A stretch of DNA of 8,092 bases from Spirochaetaceae bacterium (GTDB lineage: Bacteria; Spirochaetota; Spirochaetia; Treponematales; Breznakiellaceae). The stretch spans positions 1 to 8,092 of the forward strand of contig JAIRSQ010000121.1 of NCBI GenBank assembly GCA_031255395.1, in the 5' to 3' direction. The number at the start of each line of letters is the position of its first letter. Position 1 is the first letter of the stretch. This document shows, piece after piece, positions 1 through 5,577 of the stretch. The notes beneath the pieces are model-generated. The model was not told the DNA's origin, ran no database searches, and saw nothing but the letters and a program-made list of their open reading frames with translations. A program made the position numbers and the translations under genes.

Positions 1-20
1 GATTGTCCGCTAAATTTAGT

Positions 21-26
21 TATATT
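21..26 (+). promoter_or_regulatory. possible -10 box of the response-regulator gene
   Basis: TATATT lies in a very AT-rich stretch just before the ATG at 35. A transcript starting 6-8 bases downstream would begin almost at that ATG, so the mRNA would have nearly no leader. The matching -35 box would fall at or beyond the window edge and cannot be seen. AT-rich sequence makes chance matches common. Confidence 0.3.
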
Positions 27-34
27 ATTAAATT

Positions 35-739
35 ATGGTAAAAATTGTGCTGATTGACAGTCAGACGGCGTTCAGGGAAGGAGTAAGGGAACTGCTTGCG
101 AGACAGATTGACTTTGAACTGGCGGGTGTCGGGAAAGACGGGTACGACGCCATAAGTTTGGCGGAAAAAACAAAGCCTGATGTCGTTATTTTGGATATTG
201 AGTTGCCGCTTCTTGACGGGTTGAAGGCCGCAACGTCTATCCTGGCGCGGCGGCCTTCATGCGCCGTCATCATAAATGCGGCAAAAATGGACGACAACAT
301 GATATATAACGCTGTTTACTGCGGGGTTACGGGTTTTGTGTTGCGATCCTCAATGTTTGAGGAAATAAACAGGGCTGTCAGGAATGTGACTGCCGGCAAG
401 AGCTATACGAGCCAGTCCATAACGCCGCGCGTTTTCAGCATTTTTTCGAAAGTAATCAGGAAGCGGAAGGACGGACAGGCGGACAGCTTCGACAACGGCG
501 AAACCGCGCCGCCTCCGCTGAATATCACGCGCGCCGAATCGCAGGTTGCGACGTTTGTGGCGAAGGGATTTTCCAACAGGCAGATTGCCGAAACCCTCAA
601 GCTGAAAGAGGGGACGGTACGTAACTATATTTCCAATATTCTGCAAAAAACAAACCTGAAACATAGGACGCAATTGGCCCTTTACGCGCTGAACAACGGA
701 TTGCGCAATGTAGGAAATTCTTTTGACGCAAGGAGTTAA
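35..739 (+). CDS. NarL/LuxR-family response regulator with atypical receiver domain
   Basis: This is a 234-residue two-domain DNA-binding regulator. Residues 1-118 form a receiver domain with the phospho-acceptor Asp in place (D54 in VILDIELPLLDG). Residues 162-223 form a LuxR-type helix-turn-helix, with the typical TRAESQV, the GFSNRQIAETL turn and the GTVRNYISNIL recognition helix. A longer, basic and proline-containing linker (about 122-161) joins them. Several receiver positions are unusual. The acidic pair after strand 1 is D8-S9 instead of two acidic residues. The switch Thr/Ser position reads Asn-Ala (81-82). The conserved Lys before helix 5 is Arg (R104). Phosphorylation or its readout may therefore be altered. 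No histidine kinase is in the window. The gene ends two bases before the nucleoside hydrolase, suggesting one transcript. The ATG is preceded by no Shine-Dalgarno sequence. The family call is firm; the target genes are unknown. Confidence 0.93.
   Translation: MVKIVLIDSQTAFREGVRELLARQIDFELAGVGKDGYDAISLAEKTKPDVVILDIELPLLDGLKAATSILARRPSCAVIINAAKMDDNMIYNAVYCGVTGFVLRSSMFEEINRAVRNVTAGKSYTSQSITPRVFSIFSKVIRKRKDGQADSFDNGETAPPPLNITRAESQVATFVAKGFSNRQIAETLKLKEGTVRNYISNILQKTNLKHRTQLALYALNNGLRNVGNSFDARS
731..735 (+). promoter_or_regulatory. ribosome binding site of the nucleoside hydrolase
   Basis: AGGAG lies 6 bases before the ATG at 742 and inside the last codons of the upstream gene. It fixes the hydrolase start and fits translation from a shared transcript. 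By contrast, the genes at 35 and 1919 have no such site. Confidence 0.8.
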
Positions 740-741
740 AC

Positions 742-1671
742 ATGAATAAAATTCCGGTAATTATTGACTGCGATCCCGGCCATGACGACGCTATCGCGCT
801 GATACTGGCTTTTGCGAGCGAAAAACTTGATGTCAAGGCGGTTACGGTCACGGGCGGCAACCAGACTCTGGCAAAAACGCTGTGCAACGCCAAAAAAATA
901 CTGGCCTTCATCGGCAAGCGTCCGCCGCTTGCCGCCGGAGCGGACAAACCGATGTTCCGCGAGCTTGAAACAGCCGCCGAAGTTCACGGCGAATCGGGGC
1001 TGGACGGGGCAGCGCTGCCCGAAACCGGCTACAGCGAGGAGCCGTTCCCCGCCGTAGATCTTATGCGGCGCGTCATAGCGGGCAATCCCCAACCCGTAAC
1101 GCTGATACCCACCGGCCCGCTGACCAATTTGGGCATACTCTTTACCACCTACCCGGAAGTCAAAAAAAACATAGCCCGCGTCAGCCTCATGGGCGGCGGT
1201 ATAGAGGCGGGCAACTGGTCCGCTGCGGCGGAGTTCAACATAGGCGTCGATCCAGAAGCGGCGGAAATAGTCTTTGCCTCGGGCGTCCCGATAACAATGT
1301 GCCCGCTGGACGTAACCCACAAGGCGCTGATGACGCCCTCCGATCTCGAAACCTTGCGGAAGCGCGGCGGCCGCGTCTCGGCTTGGGCCGCAAAACTGAT
1401 CGATTTCTATTTTCAGTATTACATAAGGCAGGGATTCGCCGGCGCGCCCATGCACGATCCCTGCGCCGTGGCATGGCTCATCGCTCCTGAGATTTTCAAA
1501 ACCGCCGATTACAGCGTCGCTATTGAGACGCGTGGCAGGCACACCGCCGGAATGACCCTTGCCGACCGCCGTATCTGGAGTCGCGCCAAGCCCAACGCAA
1601 CGGTCTGCCTTGACATCGACAGACCCGCCTTCATCCGGCTCATTATAGACGCCTGCAAGAGTTACGGCTAA
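742..1671 (+). CDS. nucleoside hydrolase, RihA/RihB-like (likely pyrimidine-preferring)
   Basis: The 309-residue product matches the usual length of inosine-uridine nucleoside hydrolases, which cleave the N-glycosidic bond of ribonucleosides to free base and ribose in salvage. The calcium and ribose-binding motif DCDPGHDDA is at residues 9-17, GNQT at 39-42, HGESGLDG at 82-89, PTGPLTN at 123-129, MGGG at 150-153, EFNI...DPEAA at 164-174 and MHDP at 237-240. His82 and His238 correspond to the active-site histidines of the E. coli pyrimidine-preferring enzymes, whose closest textbook pattern (GNQTL, HG-x-x-GLDG) is shared here. Substrate preference remains inference. There is no signal peptide, so the enzyme should be cytoplasmic. 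A strong AGGAG sits before the start, and the response regulator ends two bases upstream. The gene has more C than G on this strand, unlike the parts of the downstream permease gene I counted, and uses ATT, ATC and ATA for isoleucine more evenly. Confidence 0.95.
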   Translation: MNKIPVIIDCDPGHDDAIALILAFASEKLDVKAVTVTGGNQTLAKTLCNAKKILAFIGKRPPLAAGADKPMFRELETAAEVHGESGLDGAALPETGYSEEPFPAVDLMRRVIAGNPQPVTLIPTGPLTNLGILFTTYPEVKKNIARVSLMGGGIEAGNWSAAAEFNIGVDPEAAEIVFASGVPITMCPLDVTHKALMTPSDLETLRKRGGRVSAWAAKLIDFYFQYYIRQGFAGAPMHDPCAVAWLIAPEIFKTADYSVAIETRGRHTAGMTLADRRIWSRAKPNATVCLDIDRPAFIRLIIDACKSYG

Positions 1672-1752
1672 GCGATAAAAAAGCGCGCCGCCGTGAGTAG
1701 AGAGCGGAAGCGGTTGTCATTGCTAGGTACCCCGCGCCGTCATTGCGAGGCG

Positions 1753-1779
1753 GCGGCAAGTTGCCGCGGCAGCTTGCCG
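1753..1779. repeat. nested GC-rich palindromes
   Basis: CGGCAAG at 1754-1760 pairs with CTTGCCG at 1773-1779. Inside it, TGCCGCGGCA at 1762-1771 is a perfect 10-base palindrome. GCGGCAA at 1753-1759 can instead pair with TTGCCGC at 1761-1767. The segment could fold in more than one way in RNA or single-stranded DNA. It has no T-run after it, so it is not a classic terminator. Confidence 0.6.
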
Positions 1780-1784
1780 ATAGA

Positions 1785-1831
1785 GACTAAGCTATCCATG
1801 CAAGGCCGCCACCGCGCTGGATTGCTTAGTC
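1785..1831. repeat. imperfect 14-base inverted repeat
   Basis: The arm at 1785-1798 (GACTAAGCTATCCA) pairs with 1818-1831 (TGGATTGCTTAGTC) at 13 of 14 positions across a 19-base GC-rich loop. It is the best-preserved stem of the repeat element and could fold in RNA between the two transcription units. Confidence 0.7.
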
Positions 1832-1882
1832 GTCCTACATTCTTCATTGCTCATCAATCATTCCTCATTACCAAACGGCGGC

Positions 1883-1912
1883 TTGCAAATCCGGCGGTAT
1901 TTGGACTAATTT
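1883..1912 (+). promoter_or_regulatory. possible promoter of the ABC transport operon
   Basis: TTGCAA (1883-1888) and TAATTT (1907-1912) are separated by 18 bases and resemble sigma-70 -35 and -10 boxes. A start 6-7 bases after the -10 falls at 1918-1919, exactly on the ATG of the ATPase gene. No Shine-Dalgarno precedes that ATG, so a leaderless mRNA is plausible. The match is moderate and the area is AT-rich. Confidence 0.35.
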
Positions 1913-1918
1913 TTTTAT

Positions 1919-2623
1919 ATGGTGATAGCGTTGCATGACGTATGGAAGACGTACACGATGGGAAAGGTGCGGTTTGACGCGCTGAAAGGCATAAATTTAG
2001 AAATACGGCGCGGGGATTTTGCCGCGATAGCGGGACCGTCCGGCTCCGGAAAGACCACTATGGTGAACATGATCGGGCTTGTGGACGCGCCGACACGCGG
2101 AGAAGTGGAGATTGACGGACGCAGGACCGGCGGTCTGAGCCGCCGCGAGCTTACCCGTATGCGGCAGGACGTGATAGGCTTCATATTTCAGTCCTTTAAC
2201 CTACTGCCGACGCTGAACGTGTTCGAAAATGTGGAACTTCCCCTCCTGCTCGGCAGGAGGGGCTCGCGTAGCGCGGCGCTCGACAAGAACGCGCGCAGAG
2301 AGCGGGTGGAACAGCTTCTTGAGGACGTTGGGCTTGCGGACAAACGGCGCAACCTTCCGTCCGAACTGTCCGGCGGGCAGCAACAGCGGGCGGCCATAGC
2401 GCGCTCCCTCGTGAACCAGCCAAAAATCGTGATAGCGGACGAGCCGACCGCAAACCTCGATTCGGAGAACGCGCGGCGGGTACTGGATCTTATGAAGAAA
2501 GAAAACGCGGAGTACGGCGCGACATTCATCTTTTCCACGCACGACAAGACTATATGGGAGATGGCGAACCGCGTCGTCTTTCTGCATGACGGCATAATAG
2601 AAAGCGAGGCGGCAAGACAGTGA
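1919..2623 (+). CDS. ABC transporter ATP-binding protein, LolD/MacB type
   Basis: The 234-residue product has every element of a working ABC ATPase: Walker A GPSGSGKTT (39-47), Q-loop Gln91 in IGFIFQSFNLLP, signature LSGGQ (150-154), Walker B IVIADE (170-175), D-loop NLD (179-181) and switch His208. The Q-loop surroundings and the FENVELPL segment are typical of the MacB/LolD/FtsE branch that drives FtsX-type permeases rather than classical importers. It should sit on the cytoplasmic face and power the two permeases encoded next. Its stop codon overlaps the first permease start (GTGA). Compared with relatives I recall, the stretch at about 111-126 (Arg/Ser-rich) is some residues longer, and this spot coincides with a perfect DNA hairpin at 2240-2262. 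The start at 1919 fits the family N-terminus although no Shine-Dalgarno is visible. Confidence 0.95.
   Translation: MVIALHDVWKTYTMGKVRFDALKGINLEIRRGDFAAIAGPSGSGKTTMVNMIGLVDAPTRGEVEIDGRRTGGLSRRELTRMRQDVIGFIFQSFNLLPTLNVFENVELPLLLGRRGSRSAALDKNARRERVEQLLEDVGLADKRRNLPSELSGGQQQRAAIARSLVNQPKIVIADEPTANLDSENARRVLDLMKKENAEYGATFIFSTHDKTIWEMANRVVFLHDGIIESEAARQ
2240..2262. repeat. perfect 10-bp hairpin inside the ATPase gene
   Basis: CCCCTCCTGC (2240-2249) and GCAGGAGGGG (2253-2262) are exact reverse complements around the loop TCG. It encodes residues 108-115, between the ELPL segment and the helical subdomain, where the protein seems a little longer than its relatives. It may be a small insertion or an mRNA structure. 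Confidence 0.75.
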
Positions 2624-4080
2624 TATTTCTGCTCGCGCTGCGCAACGCGCTAAGAAACAAGAGGAACAGTGTCATAGTAACGCTGCTTGTCGGAGCTATA
2701 ACGGCGCTGTTTTTTCTTGGAAACAGCGTATTTGCAAGGTCTAACAGGGGACTGCGGCAATCCTACGTTGAAAACCTGACCGGCGACATAATAATCGAAA
2801 AGAAGGGCGATGTTACGATGAACCTGTTCGGGGCGAACGCTCCCGTCATAGAAAACTATTTTACGATACCGACGCTAGGAGCGTATGACGAAATAACTAG
2901 GGAATTGGGGCGGTTTCCTGAAATACAGGCGTTTACAGGGCAGGTGTCGACCGCCTGTTACATTGACGCGCTCGATTACCGCTCGTATACACTGCTCTGC
3001 GGCGTTGACGCTGCCTCGTACTTTGACATGTTTCCGGGAATAAAGCTTTTGGAAGGGCGCTTTCTTCAGGCGGGCGAGTACGGGGCGATGATAACCCGCT
3101 CTCGCGCTGACCAGATCGAAAAAGCGAGCGGGCGGAAGCTGGAGATAGGGACGCCCGTGCTGCTGACCTCTGCCGGGCAGACGGGGTTCAAGATACGGGA
3201 GGTTCCGCTTACAGGCATATTTTCCTATACGGCGAGGGGACAGTTTTTGGACGAGATAATGATTGCCGACGTTCAGACTGCCCGCGTGCTGGCGGCGATA
3301 CAGGTTGCGACATCGGACGTTGAACCGTCGGCGGAACAAATTCGCCTTTTGGACAGCGGCATAGACGAACTTTTTTCGGAAGAACTTTTTTCTGAAGAGC
3401 CGGACGCTGACGACAGGGACAGAACCGCGCTAGAGGACGCTCTTGAACGGTTCTTCGGCGAGGACAACGGGGCCTTAGGGGGCGAAATCTCGGCGGCAGG
3501 CGGCGGTGACTGGAATTTCATCATAATAAGGCTGAAGCAGGGGGCATCCGCCGTCCGCGTAACGGCGGAACTGAACAGGACGCTGCGCTCCTATGACGCA
3601 ATGGCGCTCGGCTGGCGTTTTGCGGCCGGCGGCTCAGCCATCATGCTCCTGCTATTGCAGGCGCTGTTCAACGCAGGAATCGCTCTTGTCTGGATAGCGG
3701 GAGTCATAGCGATAATAAACATCATGCTGATAGCGGTTTTCAGGCGTTCCCGCGAGATAGGGACGCTGAGGGCGATAGGCGCTTCAGACGGGTACATCCG
3801 TTTGATTATACTGTGCGAAAACAGCATAATCGGACTGCTGGCCGGAATTGCGGGAGTCGTTGCCGGCAGCGCGGTCATGCGTATAGTGAACGGTCTTAGG
3901 ATGACTATAGACAATGAGCTTGTAGCGGGACTTTTGGGCGGCGACATACTGGCCGTGGATTTTTCGCCAGCCATCGCGCTTGCTTCAATCGCGGCGGCTC
4001 TGGCGCTGAGCGCCGCCGCGTCGGTATATCCTATAGAGACGGCGGTCAGGATACAGCCTGTCGCGGCGATGAGGGACTAG
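2620..4080 (+). CDS. FtsX-type ABC permease 1 (LolC/LolE/MacB-like)
   Basis: The 486-residue product has the four-span layout of this permease class: span 1 at about 17-38, a large periplasmic domain (about 39-345), and spans 2-4 at about 350-373, 396-419 and 450-469. The signature loop RRSREIGTLRAIGAS (375-389) after span 2 and the C-terminal IQPVAAMRD ending are typical of FtsX-like domains. Such proteins pull lipids or lipoproteins out of the inner membrane, or push on periplasmic partners, when the ATPase closes. The start is GTG at 2620, overlapping the ATPase stop by four bases, with GAGG ten bases upstream. The periplasmic domain carries an acidic low-complexity insert (about 246-290) that contains an ELFSE-ELFSE tandem copy. 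Isoleucine is almost always ATA: nine of the first ten. It probably forms a heterodimer with the next permease. Cargo is unknown. Confidence 0.93.
   Translation: MIFLLALRNALRNKRNSVIVTLLVGAITALFFLGNSVFARSNRGLRQSYVENLTGDIIIEKKGDVTMNLFGANAPVIENYFTIPTLGAYDEITRELGRFPEIQAFTGQVSTACYIDALDYRSYTLLCGVDAASYFDMFPGIKLLEGRFLQAGEYGAMITRSRADQIEKASGRKLEIGTPVLLTSAGQTGFKIREVPLTGIFSYTARGQFLDEIMIADVQTARVLAAIQVATSDVEPSAEQIRLLDSGIDELFSEELFSEEPDADDRDRTALEDALERFFGEDNGALGGEISAAGGGDWNFIIIRLKQGASAVRVTAELNRTLRSYDAMALGWRFAAGGSAIMLLLLQALFNAGIALVWIAGVIAIINIMLIAVFRRSREIGTLRAIGASDGYIRLIILCENSIIGLLAGIAGVVAGSAVMRIVNGLRMTIDNELVAGLLGGDILAVDFSPAIALASIAAALALSAAASVYPIETAVRIQPVAAMRD
3367..3396 (+). repeat. 15-base tandem duplication in permease 1
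   Basis: Two adjacent 15-base units, GAACTTTTTTCGGAA and GAACTTTTTTCTGAA, differ at one position and encode ELFSE twice (residues 250-259). The duplication starts the acidic insert of the periplasmic domain. Each unit holds a T6 run. Confidence 0.9.
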
Positions 4081-4084
4081 GCGC

Positions 4085-5392
4085 ATGAGAATAAAGGACG
4101 CGTGGGTTCTGGCGGCAAAGCATATTGTAAGCCGCAGGCGGCGGTATCTGTTTCTGTTCTGCGCGCTGACACTGGGTTTCTGCGTGATAAGCGTGACGGG
4201 CTCTCTGAAAGACGGCATGGCCGAGAGCGTCTACAATTCGGCGAGGGACCACTATTCCGGCGATATAATAATATCGGGCTTCGAGTCGGAAACGGATTCC
4301 GGCAACCGCATCTACGGCAAAACCGTGCCCGTAATACAGCAAAAAATCGAGGAATCCGGCATAAGGCCGGACAGGCAGGCGCTTAGAACGCTCCAGTTCA
4401 AAGACAGTATGATCCATTACAACGGGAACGCCGCTCCGATGAGATACTTGACCGGGGTAGACTGGGACGCGGAGAAGGAATATTTCGACAGCCTCAATTT
4501 CACGGAAGGCGTCCCGCCTTCCGGTTTTGACGATGAGGCGATACTGGTTTCCGCTCCAGTAGCTGCGCACATGGGAATCCGTTCGGGCGATCTGGTTATG
4601 CTGGAAACGGAAACGATGTACGGGCAGAAGAACACAGCCTATTTCACCGTAAGCGGCGTGATAGACGACCGTTCGCTGTTCGGGTACTACAAATCGTTTA
4701 TTTCCCGAAGGGCGTTAAACGGACTGATCAGTTTCGATCCGGACGACTGTTCCACGATAGGACTGTATTTTAAAGACCGGGCTGGACTGGAGCGGAAACG
4801 GGAGCTATTGCAGGACGCGCTCACCGGCGCAGTGCCGCTCCGTCCGCTCGTGTACGACAGGGAAGGCTTTGACCGTGAAAAGGACTGGGAATGGGATGGC
4901 GTGATGTTCTTTTTACTGACGGTTTCAGTCTATGTCTCGGACGTGGCGCAAATATTGCAAGCTCTCAATATAATCGCGTACTTTCTTTATGTTATGACGT
5001 TGCTGATAATCATGGTGAGCGCGGGCGTAACATACCGTCTGATACTGCACGAAAGGATGAAAGAAATAGGCACGATGCGGGCGATAGGCTGCTACGGGAG
5101 CGATATACGCCGTATGATGCTGTTTGAGGCCGCGATCCTTGCGACGGCGTCCCTTGTAACCGGCTTCTGCGTTACGCTGTTTATTAATAGTATGGTGTCA
5201 GAACTTTCGTTTTCATGGTTCCCCGGATTTGAAATATTTCTAAGAAACGGACGGCTTCTGGCGCGGTACAGTCCGGCGGCGACAGCTATCAACGCTGCGG
5301 CGTTATATGTTACACTATTTATATCGGTCGGCGCGCCTTCATTCAGGTTTTCCCGAGAGCCGCTGCCGGAACTGTTATCGGGGGTTTACTAA
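4085..5392 (+). CDS. FtsX-type ABC permease 2 (LolC/LolE/MacB-like)
   Basis: The 435-residue product has the same plan as permease 1: a basic N-terminus (SRRRR, 16-20), span 1 at about 21-38, a periplasmic domain to about 290, then spans at about 296-318, 348-368 and 397-417. The signature loop RMKEIGTMRAIGCYGSDIR (324-342) marks the FtsX-like family. A tryptophan-containing stretch (DWEWDG, near 272) leads into an extra hydrophobic segment before span 2. The ATG lies four bases after the permease 1 stop, with GAGGG nine bases upstream inside that gene, so the two should be made in step and pair as a LolC/LolE-like heterodimer. The two permeases are clearly different in sequence, so they are not a recent duplication. 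The C-terminus (EPLPELLSGVY) looks complete. Confidence 0.92.
   Translation: MRIKDAWVLAAKHIVSRRRRYLFLFCALTLGFCVISVTGSLKDGMAESVYNSARDHYSGDIIISGFESETDSGNRIYGKTVPVIQQKIEESGIRPDRQALRTLQFKDSMIHYNGNAAPMRYLTGVDWDAEKEYFDSLNFTEGVPPSGFDDEAILVSAPVAAHMGIRSGDLVMLETETMYGQKNTAYFTVSGVIDDRSLFGYYKSFISRRALNGLISFDPDDCSTIGLYFKDRAGLERKRELLQDALTGAVPLRPLVYDREGFDREKDWEWDGVMFFLLTVSVYVSDVAQILQALNIIAYFLYVMTLLIIMVSAGVTYRLILHERMKEIGTMRAIGCYGSDIRRMMLFEAAILATASLVTGFCVTLFINSMVSELSFSWFPGFEIFLRNGRLLARYSPAATAINAAALYVTLFISVGAPSFRFSREPLPELLSGVY
4503..4523. repeat. perfect 9-bp hairpin inside permease 2
   Basis: CGGAAGGCG (4503-4511) and CGCCTTCCG (4515-4523) are exact reverse complements around the loop TCC. It encodes the turn-like EGVPPSG of the periplasmic domain. 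Its size and three-base loop are like the hairpin at 2240-2262. Confidence 0.75.
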
Positions 5393-5540
5393 GAACAGGC
5401 TGGGCGTGTACGTAAAATTTTCTCGGTCAGGGTTTAATATCGGGAGTGTATACAGGCAGACGTCCGTTGGCGTCCGGGCTTACGCGTTGACGCGCGAACC
5501 GCGGGCAGCTGTCCCGTACGGCCGCCTTGACCGGTGCGTT

Positions 5541-5563
5541 AAGCGGCGTTAGGAGCGCCGTTT
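5541..5563 (+). promoter_or_regulatory. small hairpin just upstream of the LolA-like gene start
   Basis: AAGCGGCG (5541-5548) can pair with CGCCGTTT (5556-5563), with one G-U pair and a seven-base loop. It ends three bases before the AAGGA at 5566-5570. The site could set the level of the LolA-like protein relative to the permeases. This is inference from position only. Confidence 0.3.
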
Positions 5564-5565
5564 AT

Positions 5566-5570
5566 GAAGG
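5566..5570 (+). promoter_or_regulatory. ribosome binding site deciding the LolA-like start
   Basis: AAGGA lies seven bases before the ATG at 5578. Together with the signal peptide that begins at that ATG, it rules out the in-frame TTG at 5527, which would put 17 unrelated residues ahead of the signal peptide. Confidence 0.75.
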
Positions 5571-5577
5571 ATTTAGT

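Larger units (their letters stand above)
1739..1836. repeat. degraded dispersed inverted-repeat element
   Basis: The left edge reads CGTCATTGCGAGG and the right part reads CTGGATTGCTTAGTCGTCCT. These resemble the two ends of the small intergenic repeats known from many bacterial genomes, in which CATTGCGAG...GCAATCCAG is followed by its mirror image. Here the outer left end and the inner right end are preserved and the rest has drifted. I recognise the motif from general knowledge; copy number in this genome cannot be seen in one window. Confidence 0.55.
1672..1918. other. non-coding spacer with degraded repeat
   Basis: These 247 bases separate the hydrolase from the ABC operon. They hold a degraded dispersed-type repeat (about 1739-1836) with several inverted arms, then an AT-rich tract of CATT/TCATT-like units (about 1840-1870), then a possible promoter. 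An 81-codon open frame crosses the repeat (1693-1938), but it runs into the ATPase gene in another frame and looks like no protein. No clear terminator with a T-run follows the hydrolase. Confidence 0.7.
5393..5577. other. 185-base spacer between permease 2 and the LolA-like gene
   Basis: This is the only sizeable gap in the transport operon. I see no strong promoter. A GTG-initiated frame of 48 codons (5406-5552) would give a very arginine-rich peptide with a weak AGG upstream; I cannot recognise it and think it more likely non-coding. The last part forms a small stem (5541-5548 with 5556-5563) just before the Shine-Dalgarno of the next gene, which could tune its translation. Confidence 0.5.

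Noticed and set aside
736..1542. 268-codon open frame on the minus strand
   Set aside because: It lies antisense within the clear nucleoside hydrolase, shows no recognisable domain, and is expected from GC-rich codon structure.
1672..1780. Intrinsic terminator after the nucleoside hydrolase
   Set aside because: GC-rich stems are present, but none is followed by a T-run.
1693..1938. 81-codon plus-strand open frame between the hydrolase and the ATPase gene
   Set aside because: It translates a repeat element, has no ribosome site or domain pattern, and overlaps the well-supported ATPase start in another frame.
3371..3391. T6 runs as phase-variation switches in permease 1
   Set aside because: Runs of six are short for slippage switching, and the frame is intact; kept only as a remark on the tandem repeat.
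5527..5577. Upstream TTG start for the LolA-like gene
   Set aside because: It would put 17 unrelated residues before a normal signal peptide, and a good AAGGA sits before the ATG at 5578.
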